Shown here: positions 16,398 to 23,295 of the stretch, one piece after another | Numbering within the stretch: position 1 is the first letter of the stretch | Layout of the letters: each line of letters opens with the position of its first letter | Origin: UBA2561 sp964577275 | GTDB taxonomy: Bacteria > Bacteroidota > Bacteroidia > Cytophagales > Thermoflexibacteraceae | Length of the DNA: 26,283 nucleotides | Assembly (NCBI GenBank): GCA_964577275.1 | Contig: CAZNYR010000055.1 | Location: forward strand, 1 to 26,283 | Reading direction: 5' to 3' | Notes under the pieces: generated by a model | The model's database searches: none | Told to the model about the DNA's origin: nothing | Seen by the model: only the letters and a program-made list of their open reading frames with translations | Translations under genes and position numbers: made by a program

Positions 16398-17421
16398 ATG
16401 ACTGCTACATTGAATATAAACGGATTTAATTTGTTTCCAAAAGTCTATATCCTTCACGAAAATTCGGAATGGATTGCACCGCTTGCCGAACAGTTAGAGT
16501 TGGCTGGCGTGCCTTACGAAGAGTGGTTTATCCACGAAAAAAGCTGGGACTTCTCGGCTGTCCCACCACAGGGCATATTTTTTAGTCGCATGAGTGCCTC
16601 CGCACACACACGAGGGCACCGATTTTCGGCTGAATTTACCGACCAAATTTTGTCATGGCTCGAAATGCACGGGCGAAAAGTGATTAATGGAACACGGGCT
16701 TTGTCCTTGGAAATGAGCAAGTTAAAGCAGTCATTTGCGCTTCAACAATTTGATTTGCAAACGCCTCGCACTTTGGCGGGCAATAGCAAAAAAGTCCTGC
16801 TCAAATTGGCAGAACAATTCGAGGGGATTCCTTTTATTTTTAAGCCCAATCGGGGCGGTAAAGGTACTGGTGTTCAGTTATTTACCTCTCAGGAAACTTT
16901 TGCACAATATCTGGAAAATTACCAAGCGGTTTCATCTCCTGATGGCATTAATTTGTTGCAAGAATATATCCGACCGGCTGACGGGCGCATTGTGCGTATG
17001 GAATTTATTGACGGAAAATTTTATTATGCGGTCAGTGTGGATGCTTCGGCAGGCTTTGAATTATGCCCTGCGGATGCGTGTCATCAACCGACTTTTGAGG
17101 GTGGTTTTTGTGTAACGNNNNNNNNNNACGGACGGAAATTCGTCTAAATTCCAAATCATCAAAAATTATAAAGATACTGATATTGAGCTACTTGAGATTT
17201 TTTTGGAGGTGCAAGGCGTAAAGGTAGGTTCGATTGAATATCTGGTAGCAGAGGATGGCGAAAAATATATTTATGACGTGAATACGAATACGAATTATAA
17301 TCGTGGCGCAGAGCAAAAACACGGTGCAGTGAATGGATTGCGTGCTGTGGCTGAATTTTTGGGGCAAGAATTGACGATTTTCAGAGGCGTACAGCAAAAA
17401 AAATATGCCCACACGATGTAA
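16398..17421 (+). CDS. RimK-like ATP-grasp ligase, interrupted by an assembly gap
   Basis: This is one gene of about 340 codons split by ten N (17118-17127). Before the gap it reads as a pre-ATP-grasp domain (PKVYILHENSEW, FFSRMSASAHTRG, VINGTRALSLEMSKLKQSFA) and the ATP-binding region (PFIFKPNRGGKGTGVQLF; LLQEYIRPADGRIVRMEFI). After the gap the frame from 17128 reads TDGNSSKF, EIFLEVQGVKVGSIEYLV and the Mg-binding YDVNTNTNYN, stopping at TAA 17419-17421. The two halves agree only if the true gap is a multiple of three, so the ten N are a placeholder. Family members join an amino acid or peptide carboxylate to an amine using ATP (RimK, glutathione synthetase type). The substrate is unknown. 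Riboswitch and Cys-codon leader upstream suggest a sulfur-linked role. Confidence 0.8.
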
Positions 17422-17452
17422 GTTTTTTTTGAAAAAATACGATTTTAGGAGT

Positions 17453-17497
17453 ATAATGCCTTCTCAAAAACGATGGATTTGGGAAGGCATATTTTTT
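17453..17497 (+). terminator. Hairpin terminator after the ATP-grasp gene
   Basis: ATGCCTTCTC (17456-17465) pairs with GGGAAGGCAT (17481-17490) around a 15-base loop and is followed by a T-run. It lies 34 bases after the stop codon, so the ATP-grasp transcript is probably monocistronic apart from the leader ORF. Confidence 0.85.
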
Positions 17498-17614
17498 TAA
17501 CATTTTTGACCTACGAAAAATCTTATTTCTCTCACATTCGTTATGCAAAAAGAACTAAAAAAATGTTTTTGACCGTTAAAAAGGCAAATACATCACACTA
17601 ATCGCATACGACGA

Positions 17615-18772
17615 ATGATACTTTTCACAACTTGGAACTCGAATTATGTCCTTGAAACGGTTAATTCTTTTAATTTATTAGTGATTACATCCTGTTTGTT
17701 ATCCTCCTTCATTACAGCAAATTTATTGATTCCCGAAATTATTAAAATCACACACAACTACGACCTGCATGATTCGCCCGATGGATACCGCAAAGTCCAT
17801 GTACATCGGATTCCTACGTTTGGCGGGATGGCGATTTTTATTGGTTTTGCGCTCTCGACATTGGTCTGGGCGATTTCGGTACAGGCACACATCCAATATT
17901 TGATAAGTTCGATTTTGGTGATTGTGGTGGTCGGAATGCGGGATGATTTTTTGCCACTTTCGGTCAAATATAAATTGTTAGGACAGTTTATTGCCTCGTT
18001 TTTTATTATGTATTTCGGGGAGATTCGGTTTGTGTCTTTGCATGGCTTTTTGGGTATTTACGACCTGCCGATTATCTGGAGTTATGCCGTTTCTTTATTC
18101 ACGATTATCGTGATAACCAATGCGTTCAATCTGATTGATGGTATTAATGGTTTGGCGGGCAGCCTTGCCGTATTGGTATTTTCGGGGTACGGCGTTTGGT
18201 TTTATTTTCATAACAATCAGATTATGACGGTGGTTTGTTTTAGTCTGATTGGTGCGGTCTTGAGTTTTTTGCGCTATAACTTTAAGAATCAGATATTTAT
18301 GGGCGATACGGGCGCACTTTTGCTGGGATTTTTGGCATCGGCGACAACGATTATTTTTATCAACGAAAATGCCCTGAAAGTACCTTATCAGACCTTTAGT
18401 TTTTCCAATCCCGTTACGGTGGCTTCTTGCGTATTGGTGTATCCTTTGTTCGATACGATACGCGTTTTTATTCTTAGGATTATCCAAAAACGTTCGCCTT
18501 TTTCGCCTGACAGAAATCACATTCATCATTTGTTATTAGAACTTGGTTTTTCGCACTCACAGGCAACAGGCGTGATTTGTACCGTAAATTTTGTTTTCAT
18601 TGTGTTGGCAATTTTTTCGGATAATTTTGCCAGTGATAATTACATGATTCCGATTATCGTGGGGCTTGCATGGATTTTGAGTTTACTACTAAAAAAAATA
18701 GTATTGATTCAACACCAACAGGCATTACGGAAGCCCAAAAATAACATAAAAACGATGTCTAAACATATTTAA
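17615..18772 (+). CDS. WecA/MraY-type undecaprenyl-phosphate sugar-1-phosphate transferase
   Basis: A 385-residue polytopic membrane enzyme of about 10-11 helices. It moves a UDP-activated amino sugar phosphate, typically GlcNAc-1-P, onto undecaprenyl phosphate, the first step of O-antigen, capsule or teichoic-type glycan synthesis. Motifs include KVHVHRIPTFGGMAIFIG, the Asp pair in GMRDDFLPL, NAFNLIDGINGLAG, the catalytic FMGDTGALLLGF, and the cytosolic RNHIHHLLLELGFSH. This His-rich loop marks the WecA branch rather than MraY. The C-terminus has a short basic tail. It stands alone, with the ATP-grasp terminator upstream. The N-terminal start at 17615 places about 15 residues before the first helix; a slightly later start is possible. 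GlcNAc is assumed from the family. Confidence 0.9.
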   Translation: MILFTTWNSNYVLETVNSFNLLVITSCLLSSFITANLLIPEIIKITHNYDLHDSPDGYRKVHVHRIPTFGGMAIFIGFALSTLVWAISVQAHIQYLISSILVIVVVGMRDDFLPLSVKYKLLGQFIASFFIMYFGEIRFVSLHGFLGIYDLPIIWSYAVSLFTIIVITNAFNLIDGINGLAGSLAVLVFSGYGVWFYFHNNQIMTVVCFSLIGAVLSFLRYNFKNQIFMGDTGALLLGFLASATTIIFINENALKVPYQTFSFSNPVTVASCVLVYPLFDTIRVFILRIIQKRSPFSPDRNHIHHLLLELGFSHSQATGVICTVNFVFIVLAIFSDNFASDNYMIPIIVGLAWILSLLLKKIVLIQHQQALRKPKNNIKTMSKHI

Positions 18773-19058
18773 ACGTGGTTTTATAAGTTTGAGGAAGATA
18801 TGAATCATGATTGATTCAATGAATAATTGAAATGATTGAAGCACATTTTTTTAACATTCCTATTTTGTAATTGGTCAATTTTTGCGTAAAAAGATAGATT
18901 TTAACTTTTTTTTGTCTTGAATGGGTAATGTTTGAGTTTTTATCTTTTTGTCAAAAAATAAAAACGGTTTTGATTTTTTTATTCAATAAAAAAGTATTAA
19001 AATTGCATAAACATTACGTAAAGTTGGTTCATTATTAGTTCTTTCAAGGCATAGAGTT
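18773..19058. other. AT-rich non-coding spacer
   Basis: It contains a small stem (TGAATCA 18801-18807 with TGATTCA 18812-18818) without a T-run, and long T- and A-rich tracts. I see no gene and no convincing promoter match. Confidence 0.4.
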
Positions 19059-19139
19059 ATGACTCAAATCAAAATATTACAATTTTTCGACAGAAAAAAG
19101 GAGCGTATCAAATACGTGGACTTTCGTGGCGATAACTAA
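19059..19139 (+). CDS. Possible 26-residue small ORF upstream of the unknown helical protein
   Basis: ATG 19059 to TAA 19137-19139 encodes a charged peptide starting MTQIKILQFF and ending YVDFRGDN, 28 bases before the next gene. Its composition is more protein-like than the surrounding AT-rich DNA, since it has Asp, Arg and Gly rather than only Lys/Ile/Phe. It could be a leader peptide, a real small protein or chance. No family is recognised. Confidence 0.3.
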   Translation: MTQIKILQFFDRKKERIKYVDFRGDN

Positions 19140-19167
19140 CACAAAATCAGGGTAAACCGTTAAAAGA

Positions 19168-20643
19168 ATGGCTAAATTAAAAAATATCATTAAACAACTA
19201 TCGGACAAAGACTATCATGCCATCCATGACAGTCTGATTGATAGCAGTGCCGATAAATCAGCTTATTTGCTCAAGGCAATTCGGGAAAAGCATCTTTCGG
19301 ATAATAAAGTGATGAACGAATTAGGCGTAAATAATAATGCGTATTATACGTTGCGTTCTCGTCTGAACCAAAAAATTGAAGAATATTTGCTTCAACAAAT
19401 GGAAAGTCCACGCACGGATTTGCTTAAAAAGGTCGCAAATATTAATGAAATTATATTCACTAAAAAGCGGGCGATTACCGTAGCGACACTCCAGAAATTG
19501 GAAAAAGAACTCATTGATTATGACCTTTCTAACGAACTGACTATCGTCTATAAAACGCTCAAAAAATTGCACGTCAATTCGCCTGACCATTTTCAGTATT
19601 CGCAAGCCTACAACAAGCACGTTGCCTATACACTTGCCATCGACAAGGCGGAGGATATGCTGGCGGATTATTTCAAAAAATTTGGGACGTATTCCTTGAC
19701 GGGCGAGGAGCGCGACCGCTTCGAGCTGATTGTGATTCATCGAGAAATGAACAATACGTGCCGCTTGTATAATTCGCATCGGTTGTATGTGTATCAGTCT
19801 TGTGTCAATATTTTCCATCGGTTATTTGTGATGCAAGAAGACGACTATGACCCTGATAGTGAGCCGATTGAGGATATTTTGGAACAAGTCGAAACGACAT
19901 TTAATACCTATAAGTTGGATTCGGTGTATTATCATTTGCGAGTCGTTTTTGAGTTCCTGAAGCACGAATATTACAATCATTATCGGGTTTATAAAAAGGC
20001 AGAAAAATATTACGAAGATGTCAATGAAAATATTTCGATACTGATTTCTAATTATGGTTTATATACATTTCCATCGCAATTTTTGATTACGAAAGTTCAT
20101 CGTTGCTTGCGTATGGGTGCAGAAAAGCAAATGTATGAAGAAAACGAAGAACTGTTTTTTGAGCATGAAATCAATGAAGATGATATTCCCGGTTATGTAG
20201 TTTATATCATGTATCGTAGTTTATCTTGTTATTATGCAGGCAAATACGATGAGGCTGCGAAATGGGCAAATGGTTTGTTAAATACATTAAGCATGAAACG
20301 GTATCCCTTTGCTACCATCGAAATCAAGGCAGTTTTGGCGTTGCAATATTGCTTAATGCGCGAAATGGATTTGTTCAATCAGTTGGTAAGCAGTATTCAA
20401 CGACAAATCCGAATTTTGGGCAAACACAACTGCGAACACATCGTAACATTCATCAAAATTTTGAAAACAGCGACCAGCGAAGTCAAACGAGATAAAGGCA
20501 CAAAAATCAAAAATATTTTGTATCGTGCGGATAATTCACGGCGCAAATTATTTTCGCCTACTTCGTGGATTCGGGTGGATGAGGAATTGATTGATAAAAT
20601 TGTGTTCAATTATCGTGCTGAAGTCCTGAAGCAACAACGGTAA
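19168..20643 (+). CDS. Conserved-looking helical protein of unknown function
   Basis: A 491-residue soluble protein with no signal peptide or membrane helix. I do not recognise a named family. The first about 95 residues (LKNIIKQLSDKDYHAIHDSL, then KHLSDNKVMNELGVNNNAYYTLRSRLNQKIEEYLL) look like a helical module. The rest reads as TPR-like antiparallel helices rich in Tyr, Leu and charged residues (for example AEKYYEDVNENISIL and SLSCYYAGKYDEAAKWANGL, close to a canonical TPR). An acidic stretch DDYDPDSEPIEDILEQ sits near residue 230. The C-terminal KLFSPTSWIRVDEELIDKI looks like a conserved end motif. A scaffold or regulatory role is plausible but not shown. It ends just before a strong terminator, so it is a single-gene unit or follows the 26-codon ORF. 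Confidence 0.8.
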   Translation: MAKLKNIIKQLSDKDYHAIHDSLIDSSADKSAYLLKAIREKHLSDNKVMNELGVNNNAYYTLRSRLNQKIEEYLLQQMESPRTDLLKKVANINEIIFTKKRAITVATLQKLEKELIDYDLSNELTIVYKTLKKLHVNSPDHFQYSQAYNKHVAYTLAIDKAEDMLADYFKKFGTYSLTGEERDRFELIVIHREMNNTCRLYNSHRLYVYQSCVNIFHRLFVMQEDDYDPDSEPIEDILEQVETTFNTYKLDSVYYHLRVVFEFLKHEYYNHYRVYKKAEKYYEDVNENISILISNYGLYTFPSQFLITKVHRCLRMGAEKQMYEENEELFFEHEINEDDIPGYVVYIMYRSLSCYYAGKYDEAAKWANGLLNTLSMKRYPFATIEIKAVLALQYCLMREMDLFNQLVSSIQRQIRILGKHNCEHIVTFIKILKTATSEVKRDKGTKIKNILYRADNSRRKLFSPTSWIRVDEELIDKIVFNYRAEVLKQQR

Positions 20644-20710
20644 ATCCAAAATGATTTGATTAGCATAGATTTTATGTATATTGTTAGATGATGGGTTATA
20701 TCCAAAAAAA

Positions 20711-20742
20711 CGCCTTTGATGAAAGTCAAAGGCATTTTTTTT
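20711..20742 (+). terminator. Hairpin terminator after the unknown helical protein
   Basis: CGCCTTTGA (20711-20719) pairs with TCAAAGGCA (20726-20734; one terminal mismatch) around a six-base loop and is followed by a run of eight T. An A-run on the left could make it weakly bidirectional. Confidence 0.85.
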
Positions 20743-20792
20743 GTAGAAAAAATAATTAGACATTATATTTTTAACAGATGAAAATGTTTTCA

Positions 20793-20800
20793 TATATTTG
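20793..20800 (+). promoter_or_regulatory. -7 box of a probable promoter for the SulP gene
   Basis: TATATTTG matches TAnnTTTG exactly and lies 61 bases before the SulP start codon. The -33 position carries TTTT rather than TTTG, so the match is partial. Confidence 0.4.
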
Positions 20801-20861
20801 TACCGAAACAAAAAATTCAGTCTAATTTATCAACACAAAAAATTATAATTAACAGAAAATT

Positions 20862-22619
20862 ATGGGTTTAGCAAAATTTTTACCGATTTTGAGTTGGCTT
20901 CCGACCTACAAACAAGCGTATCTCAAGGGCGATATTTCGGCAGGATTGACGGTCGGAATTATGTTGATTCCGCAGGGCATGGCGTATGCGATTATTGCGG
21001 GACTCCCGCCAGTTTATGGATTGTATGCCTCGATGGTGCCACAAATTATTTATGCTTTTTTGGGAACATCTCGACAGCTGGCAGTCGGACCTGTGGCGAT
21101 GGATTCGCTTTTGGTGGCGGCGGGCGTTTCGATGTTTGCACAAGGTGGAACGCAGGAATATATTTTATTAGCAGTGCTAATTGCTTTAATGATGGGCGTG
21201 ATGCAGTTGGCTTTGGGAATTTTTCGATTAGGTTTTTTAGTTAATTTTTTATCCCGTCCCGTGATAAGTGGATTTACTTCGGCAGCGGCATTGATTATCG
21301 GTTTAAATCAACTTAAACACCTGACAGGCACGGACTTACCTCGAAGTAGTCAAATACATGAACTAATATATCACGCCGTCATGGGCATCGGAGATACGCA
21401 TTGGATAACGTTTGGTATTGGTTTGGGCGGAATTGTGATTATTCAATTTATCAAAACGTTAAATAAAAGATACCAAAAATCTATTCCTGCGGCGTTGGTG
21501 GTGGTAGTTTTCGGGATTTTGGTCGTGATGGGTTTTGGATTGGAAACGCAAGGCGTAAAAATCGTTCGTGAAATCCCAGATGGCTTGCCCAGTTTTGTTT
21601 TGCCCACCGTAAGCATGGAGCGCATCACAAATTTGATGCCGATTGCTGCTACGATTGCGCTGATTGCTTTCATGGAGTCGATTGCGGTGGCGAAGGCAGT
21701 GCAAACCAAACACAAAAATTATGAATTGGACTCCAATCAGGAATTAATCGCCTTGGGTGCATCAAATATTATGGGTTCATTTTTTCAATGTTATCCCACC
21801 ACGGGTGGTTTTTCGCGCACGGCAGTCAATGACCAAGCTGGCGCAAAAACAGGCGTAGCTGCCCTGATAAGTGCTTTTTTGATTGGATTAACCTTATTAT
21901 TTTTAACGCCCTTGTTTTATTCATTGCCCAAAGCCGTGTTGGCTTCCATTATTTTGGTGGCGGTTTTTGGGCTAATTGATGTCGATTATCCCCAATTTTT
22001 ATGGAAAAACAAACGAGATGAGTTTTGGATGCTTTTGGTTACTTTCATCGTAACGCTGACCGTAGGCATCCGTGAAGGGGTTTTTGTGGGCGTAGGACTC
22101 TCGCTGGCGGTGGTTATTTATCGAAGCACGCGCCCGCACGTAGCCGAATTGGGACAATTTGAAGATACACAAGAATACCGAAATATCCATCGGTTTGAGA
22201 ATTTGAGAGAACGAACTGACGTGCTGATTTTGCGGTATGATGCACAATTATATTTTGCCAATGCCAATCATTTCAGGGAAACTATCAAAAAGGCGGTCGA
22301 ACGAAAAGCACAGACAAAGTTGCTGATTCTCAATGCCGAAAGTATTCATTCCATAGATTCCACAGGCATGGCGACCTTGCGAGAAGTCGTTACGGATTTG
22401 CGTGCCAATCAAATGGAGATTTATCTGACAGGGGTCATCGGACCTGTGCGTGATGTGCTTTATAAAACAGGGCTCATGCAAGAAATCAAAGAGGAAAATT
22501 TTTTCTTAGATATTCCGTATGCGTTGGAATTTTATGATGCCAAAGATACTGGTAATCAGGTTGATACACAAAAATATGCCACTCAGAGTTTTCATCGAAT
22601 TAAACTTGCCAAGTTTTAA
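20862..22619 (+). CDS. SulP family anion transporter with STAS domain
   Basis: A 585-residue inner-membrane permease of the SLC26/SulP family. The N-terminal motif GDISAGLTVGIMLIPQGMAY is the family signature, followed by GLPPVYGLYASMVP, the GTSRQLAVGPVAMDSLL region, FLSRPVISGFTSAAA, PTTGGFSRTAVNDQAGAKT and GLIDVDYPQFLWKNKRDE: about 14 helices to residue about 425. A C-terminal STAS domain runs from about 445 to 555 with SIHSIDSTGMATLREVV. The substrate may be sulfate, bicarbonate or another anion; sequence alone does not settle this. The last 20 or so residues (HRIKLAKF at the end) lie beyond the STAS core, and the final codons sit inside a long inverted repeat, which suggests the tail was altered by that element. 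Confidence 0.92.
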   Translation: MGLAKFLPILSWLPTYKQAYLKGDISAGLTVGIMLIPQGMAYAIIAGLPPVYGLYASMVPQIIYAFLGTSRQLAVGPVAMDSLLVAAGVSMFAQGGTQEYILLAVLIALMMGVMQLALGIFRLGFLVNFLSRPVISGFTSAAALIIGLNQLKHLTGTDLPRSSQIHELIYHAVMGIGDTHWITFGIGLGGIVIIQFIKTLNKRYQKSIPAALVVVVFGILVVMGFGLETQGVKIVREIPDGLPSFVLPTVSMERITNLMPIAATIALIAFMESIAVAKAVQTKHKNYELDSNQELIALGASNIMGSFFQCYPTTGGFSRTAVNDQAGAKTGVAALISAFLIGLTLLFLTPLFYSLPKAVLASIILVAVFGLIDVDYPQFLWKNKRDEFWMLLVTFIVTLTVGIREGVFVGVGLSLAVVIYRSTRPHVAELGQFEDTQEYRNIHRFENLRERTDVLILRYDAQLYFANANHFRETIKKAVERKAQTKLLILNAESIHSIDSTGMATLREVVTDLRANQMEIYLTGVIGPVRDVLYKTGLMQEIKEENFFLDIPYALEFYDAKDTGNQVDTQKYATQSFHRIKLAKF

Positions 22620-22634
22620 AAACTTGGCAAGTTT
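22602..22634. repeat. Perfect 16-bp inverted repeat overlapping the SulP stop codon (likely terminator or REP-like element)
   Basis: AAACTTGCCAAGTTTT (22602-22617) and AAAACTTGGCAAGTTT (22619-22634) are exact inverted copies separated by one base. The TAA stop (22617-22619) is at the centre. The left arm encodes the final KLAKF. Each arm is itself nearly self-complementary (AACTTG..AAGTT). It can fold as a strong hairpin with AT ends, acting as a terminator on both strands, or it may be a copy of a dispersed palindrome. Confidence 0.75.
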
Positions 22635-22654
22635 GAAGTTTTATAGGATTAATT

Positions 22655-22707
22655 CTTGAACACAATAAAAAGAAGCTGTTTCTGAACACAACAAAAAAGG
22701 CTATTTC
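22655..22707. repeat. Two imperfect direct repeats of about 26 bases
   Basis: TTGAACACAATAAAAAGAAG and CTGAACACAACAAAAAAGGC, each followed by CT(G/A)TTTCT, lie side by side, with a partial third copy (CTAAACCTG) after them. No coding function is visible. Confidence 0.45.
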
Positions 22708-23178
22708 TAAACCTGCCAAATCGAAAATCTCCCTTCAAATTTCAATTTATGCCTTAAAGTCAGACTACTTTTTATGAAAAATAAAACTTTAAATCAAGAA
22801 TAGGCTAAAATGTTAGCATAAAAATATTTGGCATGACAAATATGTTTGATGTATTATTCCAAGAAACAAGCATAAAAAGGACGTGAATAATGCGAAAGAC
22901 TTAGTGTAACTTTTAGCCAAAGTTATATACAAATTTGACTTTAGTAATGAACTACTTTACGTAAACCACACGAAAAAGTTATTTTAGTTTTTATTATTAA
23001 TTTAAAAACAAACAAACAAATTATTTTGAAATATTTTGAAATATAAAATGTTGATTATGAGTAATTTATAATAAAAAATAATAATATTTAAATAAACACA
23101 ATAGACTTATTTATTTGATTTTTATAATGTACTAATTATATATAATTGTTAAAATATGTTAAATAAAGAAGGGTAAAT
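22708..23178. other. Long AT-rich spacer before the secreted protease gene
   Basis: No gene supported; possible ORFs are shorter than 20 codons. A short tandem ATTTTGAAAT repeat lies near 23022-23043. The T/A-rich character increases toward the promoter of the protease gene. Confidence 0.4.
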
Positions 23179-23210
23179 TTTGATAATTCAAAAAAAGAAT
23201 ATTAGGTTTG
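23179..23210 (+). promoter_or_regulatory. Bacteroidota-type promoter for the secreted M43 protease
   Basis: TTTG (23179-23182) is followed after 20 bases by TAGGTTTG (23203-23210), a full consensus match, giving a 5' untranslated region of about 80 bases before ATG 23296. Confidence 0.6.
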
Positions 23211-23295
23211 CGATATGTTTCATACGTAAGGGTATATGAATTATACGAGAATATACTTTACCTTAATCTACTTCTAACACTAAACTAACACACAA

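Noticed and set aside
17203..17421. Separate small gene after the assembly gap
   Set aside because: It is the C-terminal part of the ATP-grasp gene and carries its metal-binding motif.
18095..18529. 144-codon minus-strand ORF
   Set aside because: Antisense shadow of the WecA-type gene, whose catalytic motifs fix the coding strand.
19321..19818. 165-codon minus-strand ORF
   Set aside because: Antisense shadow of the 491-residue protein; Ile/Arg/Phe-rich with no domain.
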